A stretch of 64,000 bases of DNA, taken from contig CP144172.1 in the NCBI GenBank assembly GCA_039636865.1, forward strand, positions 2,356,001 through 2,420,000, read 5' to 3'. Shown here one piece after another: positions 42,468 to 51,452 of the stretch. Each line of letters starts with the position of its first letter. Positions within the stretch are counted from its first letter, which is position 1. The notes under the pieces are model-generated. The model was given only the letters and a program-made list of their open reading frames with translations, did not search any database and had not been told where the DNA came from. The translations under genes and the position numbers were made by a program. The DNA is from Dermatophilaceae bacterium Sec6.4. GTDB taxonomy: Bacteria; Actinomycetota; Actinomycetes; Actinomycetales; Dermatophilaceae.

Positions 42468-44309
42468 ATGACGACCGCCGCCACCCGGCCGGGAAAACCA
42501 CCCCTTCGCGACGTCAGTCACCTCGGGGACTTCAGTGTCACACCCCGGATGCTGCTGATCGCCGCCCTCGCGCTGCCGGTCGGTGCGGTCAGCGCGGTGA
42601 TCGCCTGGGCGCTGCTGAGGCTGATCGGCCTGATCACCAACGCCATCTTCTACGGCCGGGTGGGCACCCAGCTCGTGGCGCCGGGGGAGGGCCACCACAA
42701 TCCGCTGGTGGTCATCCTGGCACCGGTGATCGGTGGTTTGATCATCGGCTTGATGGCACGGTACGGATCGGAAAAAATCCGCGGCCACGGCATGCCTGAA
42801 GCAATCGAGGCAATTCTGCTGGGGGGCAGCAAAGTAGAGCCGCGGGTTGCGGTTCTCAAGCCGGTATCTTCGGCGATCGCGATCGGTACCGGCGGACCGT
42901 TCGGTGCCGAGGGCCCGATCATCATGACCGGTGGGGCGGTCGGGTCGCTCTTTGCGCAGTTGTTGAAGCTGACTGCCGACGAGCGCAAAACCCTCCTGGT
43001 GGCCGGCGCCTCCGCGGGGATGGCAGCGACCTTCAACTCCCCGTTCGCCGCGCTCATGTTGGCCGTCGAACTACTGCTGTTCGAATGGCGTCCGCGCAGC
43101 TATGTGCCCGTCGCCGCCGCCGTCTGCGTCGCGGCGATCGTGCGTCGTCCGCTGCTCGGTACGAACGCACTCTTCCCGGCCGTCGGCACCTTGCACATCG
43201 GCTATTCCACGTATGCGCTGTGCGTTGTCTCCGGCATCACCTCGGGTCTGCTCGCGGTCGTTGCAACGAGGCTGGTCTACCTCGCCGAGGACGGTTTCCA
43301 CCGGCTGCCGATCCACTGGATGTGGTGGCCCGCCATCGGGGGGGTGATCATCGGCATCGGCGGACTGATCGTGCCCCAGGCGCTCGGCGTCGGGTACAAC
43401 GTCATCGGCGCAGAGTTGGACGGCTCGATCGGATTGGGCCTCGTGGTGGGCATCCTGATCGTCAAGACCCTCATCTGGTCGCTCTCGTTGGGCTCTGGGA
43501 CGTCGGGGGGAGTCCTCGCTCCGGTGTTCATGATCGGTGGCGCGCTCGGCACCCTGGAATCGCACGTGTTCCCAGCAGTCGGACCCGGCTTCTGGGCACT
43601 CATCGGTCTCGCCGGTGTGCTCGGCGCTGTCATGAGGTCGCCTCTGACGGGGATCATCTTCGCGCTGGAGCTGACCCGTCGCTTCGACGCGTTGCTGCCG
43701 CTGATCATCGGGGCCAGCGTCGCGTTCATGGTGTCGGTGCTGCTGCTCAAGCGCTCGGTGCTGACAGAGAAGATCGCGCGCCGGGGTTACCACCTGTCCC
43801 GGGAATACGACGTGGATCCCCTCGAGATTCTCTTCGTCGGTGAAGTGATGCAGACCGAAATCCTGACCTTCGAGCAGGATGTGTCGGTGACCGATGCGTT
43901 TGCTGCTATCGCTGATACAGACCCCGCCAATGTTGATGCGCGCCGCCAGATGCTCTACCCGATCGTGGGTGAAGCCGGGACACTCGATGCCCTGGTCACC
44001 CGCACCCAGCTGGAGACGGCACTGCATGACGACCGCGGGGAGTCCAGCGTCCTGGACGTCGGTGTCCATGAACTCGTGGTGACCCATGCAGACGAGACGT
44101 TGCGACATGTCGTGTCCGTGATGGCCGGCAGTGGAATCGACCGGATGCCGGTCGTGGACCGCGAGGATGCGACGCGCATCGTCGGCATGGTGTCGTTGAC
44201 GGATCTGCTCGCAGCTCGACTCCGTGACCTGCAGGAGGCGCGTGACACCGACCGGATCCTGCGGATGCGGATCGTACGACCCGGTCGCCGCAGCGACATT
44301 CGTCCCTGA
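42468..44309 (+). CDS. ClC-family chloride channel/transporter with CBS domains
   Basis: A 613-residue protein. The ClC membrane part (about 30-440) has the selectivity blocks GTGGPFGAEGP (the GxxGP region with the gating Glu), GSGTSGGVLAP and the helix-N-like GAVMRSPLTGIIFALELT. The C-terminal 150 residues are a CBS pair (VGEVMQTEILTFEQDVSVTD and VVDREDATRIVGMVSLTDLL), which usually binds adenine nucleotides. It may move chloride or another anion, and the gating Glu suggests exchange with protons. It is controlled, by inference, by the divergent MarR gene. Confidence 0.92.
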   Translation: MTTAATRPGKPPLRDVSHLGDFSVTPRMLLIAALALPVGAVSAVIAWALLRLIGLITNAIFYGRVGTQLVAPGEGHHNPLVVILAPVIGGLIIGLMARYGSEKIRGHGMPEAIEAILLGGSKVEPRVAVLKPVSSAIAIGTGGPFGAEGPIIMTGGAVGSLFAQLLKLTADERKTLLVAGASAGMAATFNSPFAALMLAVELLLFEWRPRSYVPVAAAVCVAAIVRRPLLGTNALFPAVGTLHIGYSTYALCVVSGITSGLLAVVATRLVYLAEDGFHRLPIHWMWWPAIGGVIIGIGGLIVPQALGVGYNVIGAELDGSIGLGLVVGILIVKTLIWSLSLGSGTSGGVLAPVFMIGGALGTLESHVFPAVGPGFWALIGLAGVLGAVMRSPLTGIIFALELTRRFDALLPLIIGASVAFMVSVLLLKRSVLTEKIARRGYHLSREYDVDPLEILFVGEVMQTEILTFEQDVSVTDAFAAIADTDPANVDARRQMLYPIVGEAGTLDALVTRTQLETALHDDRGESSVLDVGVHELVVTHADETLRHVVSVMAGSGIDRMPVVDREDATRIVGMVSLTDLLAARLRDLQEARDTDRILRMRIVRPGRRSDIRP

Positions 44310-44327
44310 GGGCAGGACGGTCTGCCG

Positions 44328-44738
44328 CTACTGCGCCGCGGCGCCCAACGCCACGCCTAACAGCAGCACCGCAAGAACGGCGCGCACAGTGTCAATCTGC
44401 AGCAGGCGTCGAACAAGTGCATCGTCGCGCTCGGAAAGTCGTCCGTGAATCGGGGCAGCTCCGAACGCCGTGACCGAGGCAACCGCGGCAGCCAGCACCG
44501 CACCGGCATACGTCCAGCCGCTGCGGTCCGCGAGCAGCATCCAGCACACCGAAACCGCGAGCAGCACGTAGACGACGCCGACAAGCGGAACGATGCCGCG
44601 ACTGTGCCGAGCGTGAGCATCGGGCCAGCGTTCCGGTGGGATCCGGGACAGTGCCGGGTAGACCAGCACGGTCACCGTCAGTTGGAACCCCGCATGCAAC
44701 GCCGCGGCGATGAGGAAGGTCACAGCGGCGGCATCCAC
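44328..44738 (-). CDS. Small four-helix membrane protein
   Basis: A 136-residue protein with four hydrophobic segments (FLIAAALHAGFQLTVTVLVY, VPLVGVVYVLLAVSVCWMLL, AGAVLAAAVASVTAFGAA, RAVLAVLLLGVALGAA). The fold looks like DUF1772-type membrane proteins. I cannot give a function. It converges on the ClC gene with an 18-bp gap and is followed 37 bp downstream of its start region by the M20D gene end. Confidence 0.78.
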   Translation of the reverse strand: MDAAAVTFLIAAALHAGFQLTVTVLVYPALSRIPPERWPDAHARHSRGIVPLVGVVYVLLAVSVCWMLLADRSGWTYAGAVLAAAVASVTAFGAAPIHGRLSERDDALVRRLLQIDTVRAVLAVLLLGVALGAAAQ

Positions 44739-44775
44739 CAGCTCAGTGTGCCAACCCGAGCCCGCCCGCCATTGC

Positions 44776-46044
44776 TCAGGCCCGCGTGGTGTGCACCGGT
44801 TGCCAGGCCCGCAGGGCGGTCAGCAGTGCGTCGACGCCCAGCCGTAGCGTCGGTTCGATGACGGGGGAGTAGTGCGGTGAATGGTTGCTCGGCACATCAC
44901 GCAATACCTCCAAGACATCGTCCTGATCTCGTGCACCGGCAAAGAGCGCAGGATCTGCCCCGCCCAGGAACCAGAACGCGCACGGCACCCCGGCAGCTTG
45001 CGCGAGCACACCGACATCCTCGCTGCCGGTCATCGCACCCGGATCGATCACAGCTGCATCACCGAGCCAGTCCGCGAACGCGTCGCGTACACGGTCAACT
45101 GCCTCGGCGTCGTTGAGCAGCGGTGGGAAGTAGTCGGTGTGTTCGACCGTCGCGACCGGCGCACCCGAAGCTGCCGCCTCCGCCTGCACGATCCTGCTGA
45201 TCGCTGCCAGAGTGCGCGCCCTGACTTTCGGGTCGAAGGAGCGTACGTTCAGGCGCAGCTGCGCTTCGTCCGGAATGATGTTGTTCGTCGTACCGGCCTG
45301 GATCATGCCCACCGTCACCACCGCGGTCTCGGCGCCCGCAGTCTCCCGGGCCACGATCGTCTGCAACCGCATGACCGTTGCCGCAGCCATCACGATCGGG
45401 TCGATCGTGCTTTCCGGGCGAGAACCGTGCCCGCCTCGTCCATGCATCGTGACCGTTAACGAGTCGCTGGAGGCCATCGCCATTCCGGGATGAATGGCGA
45501 TACATCCCGCGGGCAATGGCGACACGTGCTGACCAAGAACCACATCCGGTCTGCCGACGAGGTCGAACAGCCCATCGTCGATCATCGCCTGCGCGCCGGA
45601 GCCGACTTCCTCGGCAGGCTGGAACAGCACGATGACACGACCCGAGAAAGTGGTTGTGTCGGCAGCCAGTTGAGCGGCCGCGCCCAACAGGCAGGTCATG
45701 TGCACGTCGTGCCCGCAGGCATGCATCACGGGAACGTCATTGCCGAGTCGGTCGACGGCTCGCTGCGTGCTGGCATACGACAGGCCGGTCTTCTCCACCA
45801 ACGGGAGAGCGTCCATATCTGCGCGCAGCAACACGGTCGGGCCGTCACCGTTGTTCAGGACGCCGACGACACCCGTGCCGCCAATGCCGGTATGCACGTC
45901 GTAGCCCCAGACGCGCAGCGCGGTCTCGAGGATCCGGGCGGTCCGGGTCTCCTGGTAGGACAGCTCCGGATGCCGATGCAGATCGCAGTAGATCTCGGCG
46001 AGTTGCGAGTCAGTCAATGCGGTTCCCGGATCGAATGTGGTCAC
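44776..46044 (-). CDS. M20D amidohydrolase
   Basis: A 422-residue metallo-amidohydrolase of the M20D group (IAA-amino-acid hydrolase, hippurate hydrolase and N-acyl-amino-acid deacylase relatives). Metal ligands are in HACGHDVHM, the catalytic Glu in LFQPAEEVGSGA, then His in GQHVSPLP and a late His in NHSPHYSPV. The GTG at 46044 is well supported: CCAGGAGGATTC lies 8 bases upstream. It diverges from agmatinase (99 bp), suggesting a shared role in amine or amide use; the substrate is not known. Confidence 0.9.
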   Translation of the reverse strand: MTTFDPGTALTDSQLAEIYCDLHRHPELSYQETRTARILETALRVWGYDVHTGIGGTGVVGVLNNGDGPTVLLRADMDALPLVEKTGLSYASTQRAVDRLGNDVPVMHACGHDVHMTCLLGAAAQLAADTTTFSGRVIVLFQPAEEVGSGAQAMIDDGLFDLVGRPDVVLGQHVSPLPAGCIAIHPGMAMASSDSLTVTMHGRGGHGSRPESTIDPIVMAAATVMRLQTIVARETAGAETAVVTVGMIQAGTTNNIIPDEAQLRLNVRSFDPKVRARTLAAISRIVQAEAAASGAPVATVEHTDYFPPLLNDAEAVDRVRDAFADWLGDAAVIDPGAMTGSEDVGVLAQAAGVPCAFWFLGGADPALFAGARDQDDVLEVLRDVPSNHSPHYSPVIEPTLRLGVDALLTALRAWQPVHTTRA

Positions 46045-46143
46045 TGGTCTGAATCCTCCTGGGACAAGAGCGGGTGCTCGGCCTACCTGCACCGACCATC
46101 GCAACGTATACCGAGCCACCCGCGGTGGGGCACAATCGCGGAC

Positions 46144-47097
46144 GTGACCGACTCAGCGCCCATCGGGCAGCGCCACGATCCGTCGATGCCGCGCTACGCC
46201 GGACTCGCGACCTTTGCGCTGCTGCCGCGTATCGAGGATGTCGCTCACGCCGATATCTGCGTGCTGGGCATTCCGTTCGACACCGGCACCAGCTTCAGAC
46301 CGGGGGCGCGGTTCGGTCCCAGTCACATCAGGGAACACTCCCGACAGCTGCATCCCTATCACCAGGTTCTCGACGCCTACCCGTTCGCCAGCTCGCAGGT
46401 GGTCGACGCCGGCGACGTGGGCGTGGGTCCCTACGACATCGTTGCGGCGGTCGAGGCGATCGAGACCCGGGCACGGGAGTTGGTCGACGGCGGTGCACGC
46501 ATCGTTGCCCTCGGCGGGGATCACACAGTTGCGTTGCCGCTACTACGCGCTGCGGCTGGCGCGCACGGGCCCGTCGCGGTGCTGCATTTCGACGCGCATC
46601 TGGACACCTGGGACACCCTGCACGGCGCGTCGGTATGGCATGGTTCGCCGTTTCGCCGCGCCGCTGAGGAAGGCCTCATGGACCTGGCGCACTGCCAGCA
46701 TGTGGGCATCCGGGGAGGTATCTACGACCCGTCGGAGCTGCACGAGGACGAGGCAATCGGGTTCGAATTGATCCACAGCGACGAGTTCCAGCACCGATCG
46801 CTGGACGACATCATCATGCAGGTGCGCCGCCGGGTCGGTACAGGTCCGGTCTACGTCTCGGTTGATATCGACGTGCTGGATCCGGCGTTCGCGCCTGGGA
46901 CCGGCACGCCGGAGGTAGCGGGCCTGAGTACGCGCGAGTTCTTCTGCACCCTGCGTGCCCTCCGCGGCCTGAACATCGTCGGCTGCGACGTGGTCGAGGT
47001 CGCGCCGGCCTACGACCACGCCGGTATCACCGGGCTGGCAGCCGCTCATACCGCGTGGGAACTGATTACCCTGATGGGCTTGACCGACCCCGCGTGA
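46144..47097 (+). CDS. speB: Agmatinase or related ureohydrolase
   Basis: A 317-residue ureohydrolase with the full manganese-binding set: GGDHTVALP, HFDAHLDTWD and SVDIDVLDPAFAPGTGTPE. The chain is of agmatinase/guanidinobutyrase length, and the arginase-specific residues are absent, so agmatinase is the best guess and guanidinobutyrase or guanidinopropionase an alternative. It would turn agmatine into putrescine and urea. The start is GTG at 46144; the open frame upstream is antisense to the M20D gene. It converges on an amine/amino-acid permease across a tandem repeat. Confidence 0.9.
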   Translation: MTDSAPIGQRHDPSMPRYAGLATFALLPRIEDVAHADICVLGIPFDTGTSFRPGARFGPSHIREHSRQLHPYHQVLDAYPFASSQVVDAGDVGVGPYDIVAAVEAIETRARELVDGGARIVALGGDHTVALPLLRAAAGAHGPVAVLHFDAHLDTWDTLHGASVWHGSPFRRAAEEGLMDLAHCQHVGIRGGIYDPSELHEDEAIGFELIHSDEFQHRSLDDIIMQVRRRVGTGPVYVSVDIDVLDPAFAPGTGTPEVAGLSTREFFCTLRALRGLNIVGCDVVEVAPAYDHAGITGLAAAHTAWELITLMGLTDPA

Positions 47098-47100
47098 CGA

Positions 47101-47150
47101 GCCTGCCCGACGTCACTGCCTGCTCGACGTCACTGCCGCCCGACGTCACT
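47101..47150. repeat. Three 16-17-bp tandem units between speB and the permease
   Basis: GCCTGCCCGACGTCACT (47101-47117), GCCTGCTCGACGTCACT (47118-47134) and GCCGCCCGACGTCACT (47135-47150) stand head to tail. The last contains the permease stop (47146-47148). They fill the convergent gap almost exactly. Confidence 0.88.
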
Positions 47151-48702
47151 CGCCGTCGGCCATTGCGGCCAGTTCGTCCTCGGGCATCGAGGGGGTGTCG
47201 CGCGACAGCGTTTCGCCGCGGAAGAATTCCGGTTGCCGGGCCCGCATGACGAACATCGCGACAACACCGAGACCCAGCACTCCGAAACCGAGGAAGAACA
47301 CCAGGCCGACGCTGCCGATCGCCGAACCGCTGCCGTTGTCGGGATCCATGCTCGCCTTGACCGAAACGACGAACACCGCGGCCAGGATCAGGCCACCGAC
47401 CAGCGGGAAGAGAAACTTGAAGATGGCGTTGTGCATGGTGCTGAAGAGCTGTCGACGGAAGTACCAGATGCACGCGAAGGCTGTAATGCCGTAGTAGAAG
47501 CAAATCATGATGCCCAGCGCAGCGATCGTGTCCAGCAGCGTCCGCTCGGACAAAATGGTGGTCACCGTGTAAAACACAGCGGTCACGACACCGGCGACCA
47601 CCGCTGCGAACGACGGGACCAGGAACCGCGGGTGTACCTGGGCGAGCTTGGTCGGGAACGCCTTGTACGCGCCCATCGCAAGCATCGTGCGCGCCGCCGG
47701 TAGGAACGTGGTCTGCAGACTGGCGGCCGAGGACGCGAGCACCGCAAGGAACAGCAGCAGTCCGACCCACTTACCCATGACCGGTCCCGCCAGCGCAGCG
47801 AAGACGTTGTCTGCGGTGTCGGGGTTACCCAGACCGAGCCCGGTGTCGCCGACGCCGGCGTACATCAATGCTGCCACTGCTACCAGCAGGTAGGTCAGCA
47901 GGATGGTCACGACGCACAACAGACCGGCGCGGCCGGGTGTCTTTTCAGGATCTTTGCATTCCTCGCCCAGAGTCAGGCAGGTGTCCCATCCCCAAAATGC
48001 GAAGATCGATCCGGTCACTCCGAGGACGAAGGCGCCCGCAGTCAAGCCGGTGAGGGGGTTGAACCAGTCGAGGCTGAAACCCTGGGTCGACGGCGCGTTC
48101 CCACGAGCAACCTGAACCAGGGCGAGCACCGCGAACAACAGCAACACAATCATCTGGAATCCGACAAGGACGACCTGGATGCGCTCGCTGGTCGTGATCC
48201 CTCGATACGCCACTGATGTTGCGAGCGCCAGAAACGCCAGCGTGGTCAGGATGGCAACCGGTTTGTTACTGGACAGGTCGGCGATTCCCGGGGCGCTGAA
48301 GACCCTGGCCAGGAAGAGGTAGAAGAATTCGACGGCAATCGCCGCGAGGTTGGACAACACGATGATGGTTGACATCACCATGCCCCAACCGCACATGAAG
48401 CCGACGTAGGGCCCGAAGGCCTTGGTGGACCAGGTAAATGACGCGCCGCAGTCGGGGGAGTCTGAGTTGAGCTCGCGGTAGGCGTACGCCGTGAGGAACA
48501 TCGGGATGAAACCTGCGATGAAAATGGCCGGCATCTTGAATCCGACAGCGGCGACGATCAGGCCGATACTGGCGGTCAAGGTGTATCCGGGGGCCACGGA
48601 GGAGACCCCGAGGATGGCGCCGGACAGGGTGCTGACCTTGCCGGGCGCCAGACCCTTCTCGATGACGCCGCTTCGGGTTGAGGCAGTCTGCTGTTCGCTC
48701 AC
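47146..48702 (-). CDS. APC-superfamily amino acid/amine permease
   Basis: A 518-residue carrier with about 12 transmembrane helices. The N-terminal block LSGAILGVSSVAPGYTLTAS and GASFTWSTKAFGPYVGFMCG are characteristic of the APC superfamily. The charged tail at the C terminus is cytoplasmic. Next to agmatinase it may carry putrescine, agmatine, GABA or a related compound; this is inference from context. It follows the universal stress protein gene after 10 bases, so the two form an operon. Confidence 0.9.
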   Translation of the reverse strand: MSEQQTASTRSGVIEKGLAPGKVSTLSGAILGVSSVAPGYTLTASIGLIVAAVGFKMPAIFIAGFIPMFLTAYAYRELNSDSPDCGASFTWSTKAFGPYVGFMCGWGMVMSTIIVLSNLAAIAVEFFYLFLARVFSAPGIADLSSNKPVAILTTLAFLALATSVAYRGITTSERIQVVLVGFQMIVLLLFAVLALVQVARGNAPSTQGFSLDWFNPLTGLTAGAFVLGVTGSIFAFWGWDTCLTLGEECKDPEKTPGRAGLLCVVTILLTYLLVAVAALMYAGVGDTGLGLGNPDTADNVFAALAGPVMGKWVGLLLFLAVLASSAASLQTTFLPAARTMLAMGAYKAFPTKLAQVHPRFLVPSFAAVVAGVVTAVFYTVTTILSERTLLDTIAALGIMICFYYGITAFACIWYFRRQLFSTMHNAIFKFLFPLVGGLILAAVFVVSVKASMDPDNGSGSAIGSVGLVFFLGFGVLGLGVVAMFVMRARQPEFFRGETLSRDTPSMPEDELAAMADGE

Positions 48703-48712
48703 GGTGTCACCT

Positions 48713-49675
48713 TCACTTGTTCTCGGGTATCTGGATGTCGGCCCGATCGGAACCTGTCGCTGCTTCAGAAGTAGCGGGTCGGGGTACAGCGATGACCGGT
48801 ACCGGGCAGCATCGAACGAGTTTCAGGGCAGTCGATCCCAGGAACACCCGGGCGAAAGGACCCATCGGTGCCGAACCCAGCACGAGGAGGTCTCCGTCGT
48901 GCCACTCGGCTCGGGCGACTGCCTGAGCTATGTTGCCGCCCACCCGTACGAAGATCTCGACCTCGATGTCTTCCGGCACAGCTGCAGCGACCGCTTCGAG
49001 TTGCGTTCTTGCGGCTGCAGACTGGGCAGTGGTATCGAACCTGGCCGGGCCCTGCCCTGGGATGTGCCGCAACAAGGGGTACTCCGAGAAAACGAAAGTC
49101 ACCAGTTGCAGCGGAACCCCATGCGTGCGGCACAGCTCGATGGCGGCACTCAGTGCCTGCGGCGAATCCGGGGACTGGCTGTAGCCGCACACGATCCGCT
49201 GCACCGATTCGGTGGCGGACTGGGCGAAACCCTGGGGTGCAAACGCGAGGGGGATAGGTGAAGCGTGCTGCAGCAGGCCGCCGACGCTTCCCACGGCGTA
49301 CCGACCGGAGACACCGGTGCGTGCGCTGCCCAGGATGAGCATCGAGGCGCCTACCTCGGATGCGTAGTCCAGCAGGCCCACGCCTACCGAGGGCGACAGT
49401 CGCACGGTGTGCGACACGTCCAGCGGAGCCAGATCGTTCATCATCGCCTCGAAGATGGGTTGCAGCCGGTCCGCGACAACACTCGCGTACCCGAGGGCAC
49501 CGTACGCAGCATCACCACCGGTAGCGGTGTGCGGCACCACGGTGCACACGGTCAGCGATATGTCGGTGCCGGTCACCAGGAATCGGCCCAGCGCAACCGC
49601 ATCTTCTCCTGTCTCATCGGGAACGAACGCAGCCACATAGGAGGCTGCGAGCGGAATCGGTGTGACCTGTGTCAT
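48713..49675 (-). CDS. Tandem universal stress protein
   Basis: A 320-residue protein with two Usp domains. Each ends in a nucleotide-binding glycine motif: LGSARTGVSGRYAVGSVGG in the first and LGSAPMGPFARVFLGS in the second, the G-x2-G-x9-G(S/T) pattern of ATP-binding Usp. It is the first gene of the operon with the permease, a pairing seen with other amine permeases in actinobacteria and probably a sensing or regulatory partner. The ATG at 49675 fits the family; an open frame continues to 49744. Confidence 0.87.
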   Translation of the reverse strand: MTQVTPIPLAASYVAAFVPDETGEDAVALGRFLVTGTDISLTVCTVVPHTATGGDAAYGALGYASVVADRLQPIFEAMMNDLAPLDVSHTVRLSPSVGVGLLDYASEVGASMLILGSARTGVSGRYAVGSVGGLLQHASPIPLAFAPQGFAQSATESVQRIVCGYSQSPDSPQALSAAIELCRTHGVPLQLVTFVFSEYPLLRHIPGQGPARFDTTAQSAAARTQLEAVAAAVPEDIEVEIFVRVGGNIAQAVARAEWHDGDLLVLGSAPMGPFARVFLGSTALKLVRCCPVPVIAVPRPATSEAATGSDRADIQIPENK

Positions 49676-49861
49676 GGCCGTACGGTAGCCGTAGGGTTGC
49701 TGAGTAGTCCCTGGATTCGATGGTGTCGCAGAATCTTTCTGCAACGCCGGTCCGGTCGCTCGAAAGTGCTCTTCGTTCGAGCTTGGGCGGACAGGGGATG
49801 TGCGCGGGGAATGTTCCGAGGTGCCATTACAGAGGTCGAGCAGGGTGGGAGGAGGTCACCG

Positions 49862-50335
49862 GTGAGCACCGGAGTCGAGCGGGCGCGCGCGGACCTTGCG
49901 GCCGGCCGGGCCTGGAAGGCCAGAGACCGCCTGCAGGGCGTGGTCGCCGACTGCGTCGACGCAGACGTGCTGGACCTGCTGGCGACGGTGTATTCGCAAA
50001 TGGGCGATCTGCCCGCGGCCGGCGCTCTGTGGTTTGCCACCGGTCGCGAGGACGAGGCCACCCACACCTGCCTGATCGCCTGGCGCGAAAGGTACGGAGG
50101 CGAACTGGCGCAGTGGCGCAGCATCCCCCGGCCGGTCCGAAAGGGGGTGCGAACCGATGCGATGCTCACCCTTGAGCGTGCGGCGCGGCGCGCTCAGGAC
50201 ACGCCGCGTGGTCGAGGATCGGCAGACACCGGCGACGGGGCATGGTGGGACCCTGTCGCCCTGGCGGTGATTGTGGCGGTATGTGCGTTGATCGGAATCG
50301 GCGCGTGGACCGTCTTGCAGTGGATCTGGGCATGA
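49862..50335 (+). CDS. DUF6584-family membrane-anchored protein
   Basis: A 157-residue protein. VERARADLAAGRAWKARDRL and VLDLLATVYSQMGDLPAAGA are the DUF6584 hallmark, a TPR-like helical segment, followed by a C-terminal transmembrane helix (LAVIVAVCALIGIGAWTVLQ). The GTG start at 49862 has AGGAGG 7 bases upstream. Function unknown. It lies alone between a divergent usp gene and a convergent regulator. Confidence 0.82.
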   Translation: MSTGVERARADLAAGRAWKARDRLQGVVADCVDADVLDLLATVYSQMGDLPAAGALWFATGREDEATHTCLIAWRERYGGELAQWRSIPRPVRKGVRTDAMLTLERAARRAQDTPRGRGSADTGDGAWWDPVALAVIVAVCALIGIGAWTVLQWIWA

Positions 50336-50380
50336 GCGTGTGTCCGAACCGTGCCGCAACGAGCTGGTTCGGGTGAAACC

Positions 50381-51178
50381 CTAAAGGTCGGGCTGAAGGT
50401 GAGTGCTCGAAGACCCTGCCTCGGCGACATGCACCTCGGTGCCACGTTCTCGAAATGCCCGCACAATCGCCCGGTCGGCCTGCCAGTCGGTCACCAGGTG
50501 CGCGATGTGATCACTGGGAACGGTCTGACACATGGTGTCTGTGCCGAGTTTGGTGTGGTCGGCGAGCACGACCGTCTCCGTTGCAGCTCCGACTATGGCC
50601 CGATCGGAGCTGGCCACCAGCATGTTCGGAGTGGACAGTCCGTGATCGATACTCAGACCGTTGCCCGACAGGAACGCGCGATTCAGCCGCAGTCCGGCCA
50701 GGCTACGTTCGGTTCCTGAGCCCACGAGGGCGAAGGTCGAACCGCGCAGAGTGCCTCCCGTGACGATCACTTCAACTGAGCTACCGGCGAGTTTTTCTGT
50801 CACCAGAAGTGAGTTGGTGACCACCGTCAGGTCGCGGAACCCGGTCAACTGCTGCGCCAGCGCCTGCGTGGTGCTGCCCGCGCCCAGCAGTATCGCGTCC
50901 CCTTCTTGCACGAGGCGGGCAGCTGCTGCCGCGATGGCCAGCTTCTCCTGCGCAGCGACAGACGATTTCTGCAGATAGCTCGCTTCATGCGTGAGGTCAC
51001 TGGGCAGAACGGCACCACCATGACGGCGCCGCAGCAGGTTTTCCTCCTCCAACGATCGCAGATCGCGCCGGATCGTGACCTCGGAGGATCCCGTGAGGTT
51101 GACCAACGACCGCAGCGACACCACCCCCCTGGCTCTGACCGCCTCCAGGATGGCTTCGCGCCGCTCAGCTGCGATCAT
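50381..51178 (-). CDS. DeoR/GlpR-family regulator, probable controller of the galactose locus
   Basis: A 265-residue regulator. The N-terminal helix-turn-helix (VVSLRSLVNLTGSSEVTIRR) has the DeoR signature, with the following LRRRHGGAVL linker, and the C-terminal sugar-phosphate-sensing domain begins near residue 75 (LGAGSTTQALAQQL, VVTNSLLVTE, GGTLRGSTFALVG). It diverges from the sugar importer operon across 274 bp that contain two palindromes and a promoter-like element. A phosphorylated sugar such as galactose-1-phosphate or a derivative is the likely inducer; that is inference from family and context. Confidence 0.9.
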   Translation of the reverse strand: MIAAERREAILEAVRARGVVSLRSLVNLTGSSEVTIRRDLRSLEEENLLRRRHGGAVLPSDLTHEASYLQKSSVAAQEKLAIAAAAARLVQEGDAILLGAGSTTQALAQQLTGFRDLTVVTNSLLVTEKLAGSSVEVIVTGGTLRGSTFALVGSGTERSLAGLRLNRAFLSGNGLSIDHGLSTPNMLVASSDRAIVGAATETVVLADHTKLGTDTMCQTVPSDHIAHLVTDWQADRAIVRAFRERGTEVHVAEAGSSSTHLQPDL

Positions 51179-51228
51179 TTTCGTTACCTCTGGTAGCTAC
51201 GCGTTGATGTTCCCGAAACAATATCAAC

Positions 51229-51260
51229 CGATCAGCTTCTGATCGCAAGTGATCAGATCA
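51229..51260. promoter_or_regulatory. Two adjacent palindromes, candidate DeoR operators
   Basis: CGATCAG-CTT-CTGATCG (51229-51245) is a perfect 17-bp dyad; TGATC-A-GATCA (51250-51260) is a perfect 11-bp dyad. They share the core TGATC and lie 51 bases before the regulator start and about 190 bases before the importer start, a good position for autoregulation and looping. Confidence 0.7.
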
Positions 51261-51304
51261 TCCCTGACGATCCAGGCCCTTGTTGGGTCTATGCGGGAAT
51301 CGCA

Positions 51305-51324
51305 CCTGGCGTGGTCCCGCCAGG
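51305..51324. promoter_or_regulatory. Short hairpin in the importer upstream region
   Basis: CCTGGCG and CGCCAGG (7 bp, perfect) enclose TGGTCC. It lies between the palindromes and the promoter. It may be another operator or a chance element. Confidence 0.4.
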
Positions 51325-51376
51325 GACTGCGCCGCTGTCCATCAACGATCATTACCGAACTGTTATCTGACCGGTA

Positions 51377-51405
51377 TTGACCGATCTCGCTCGATTGTGT
51401 TGAAT
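51377..51405 (+). promoter_or_regulatory. Predicted promoter of the sugar importer operon
   Basis: TTGACC (51377-51382) and TTGAAT (51400-51405) are 17 bases apart, a reasonable housekeeping-type promoter. A transcript from about 51412 would have a leader near 40 bases with the AAAGAGG ribosome-binding site at 51440-51446. Confidence 0.5.
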
Positions 51406-51452
51406 GGCGCTACGCCGCGTTGTGACGGCGCTCACTTGAAAGAGGTATCAGC

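Noticed and set aside
43071..44108. 345-codon minus-strand open frame opposite the ClC gene
   Set aside because: Antisense to conserved ClC and CBS coding sequence; the translation is charged and repetitive with no motif.
45490..46143. Upstream extension of the agmatinase frame
   Set aside because: It runs antisense to the M20D gene. The ureohydrolase family begins near the GTG at 46144.
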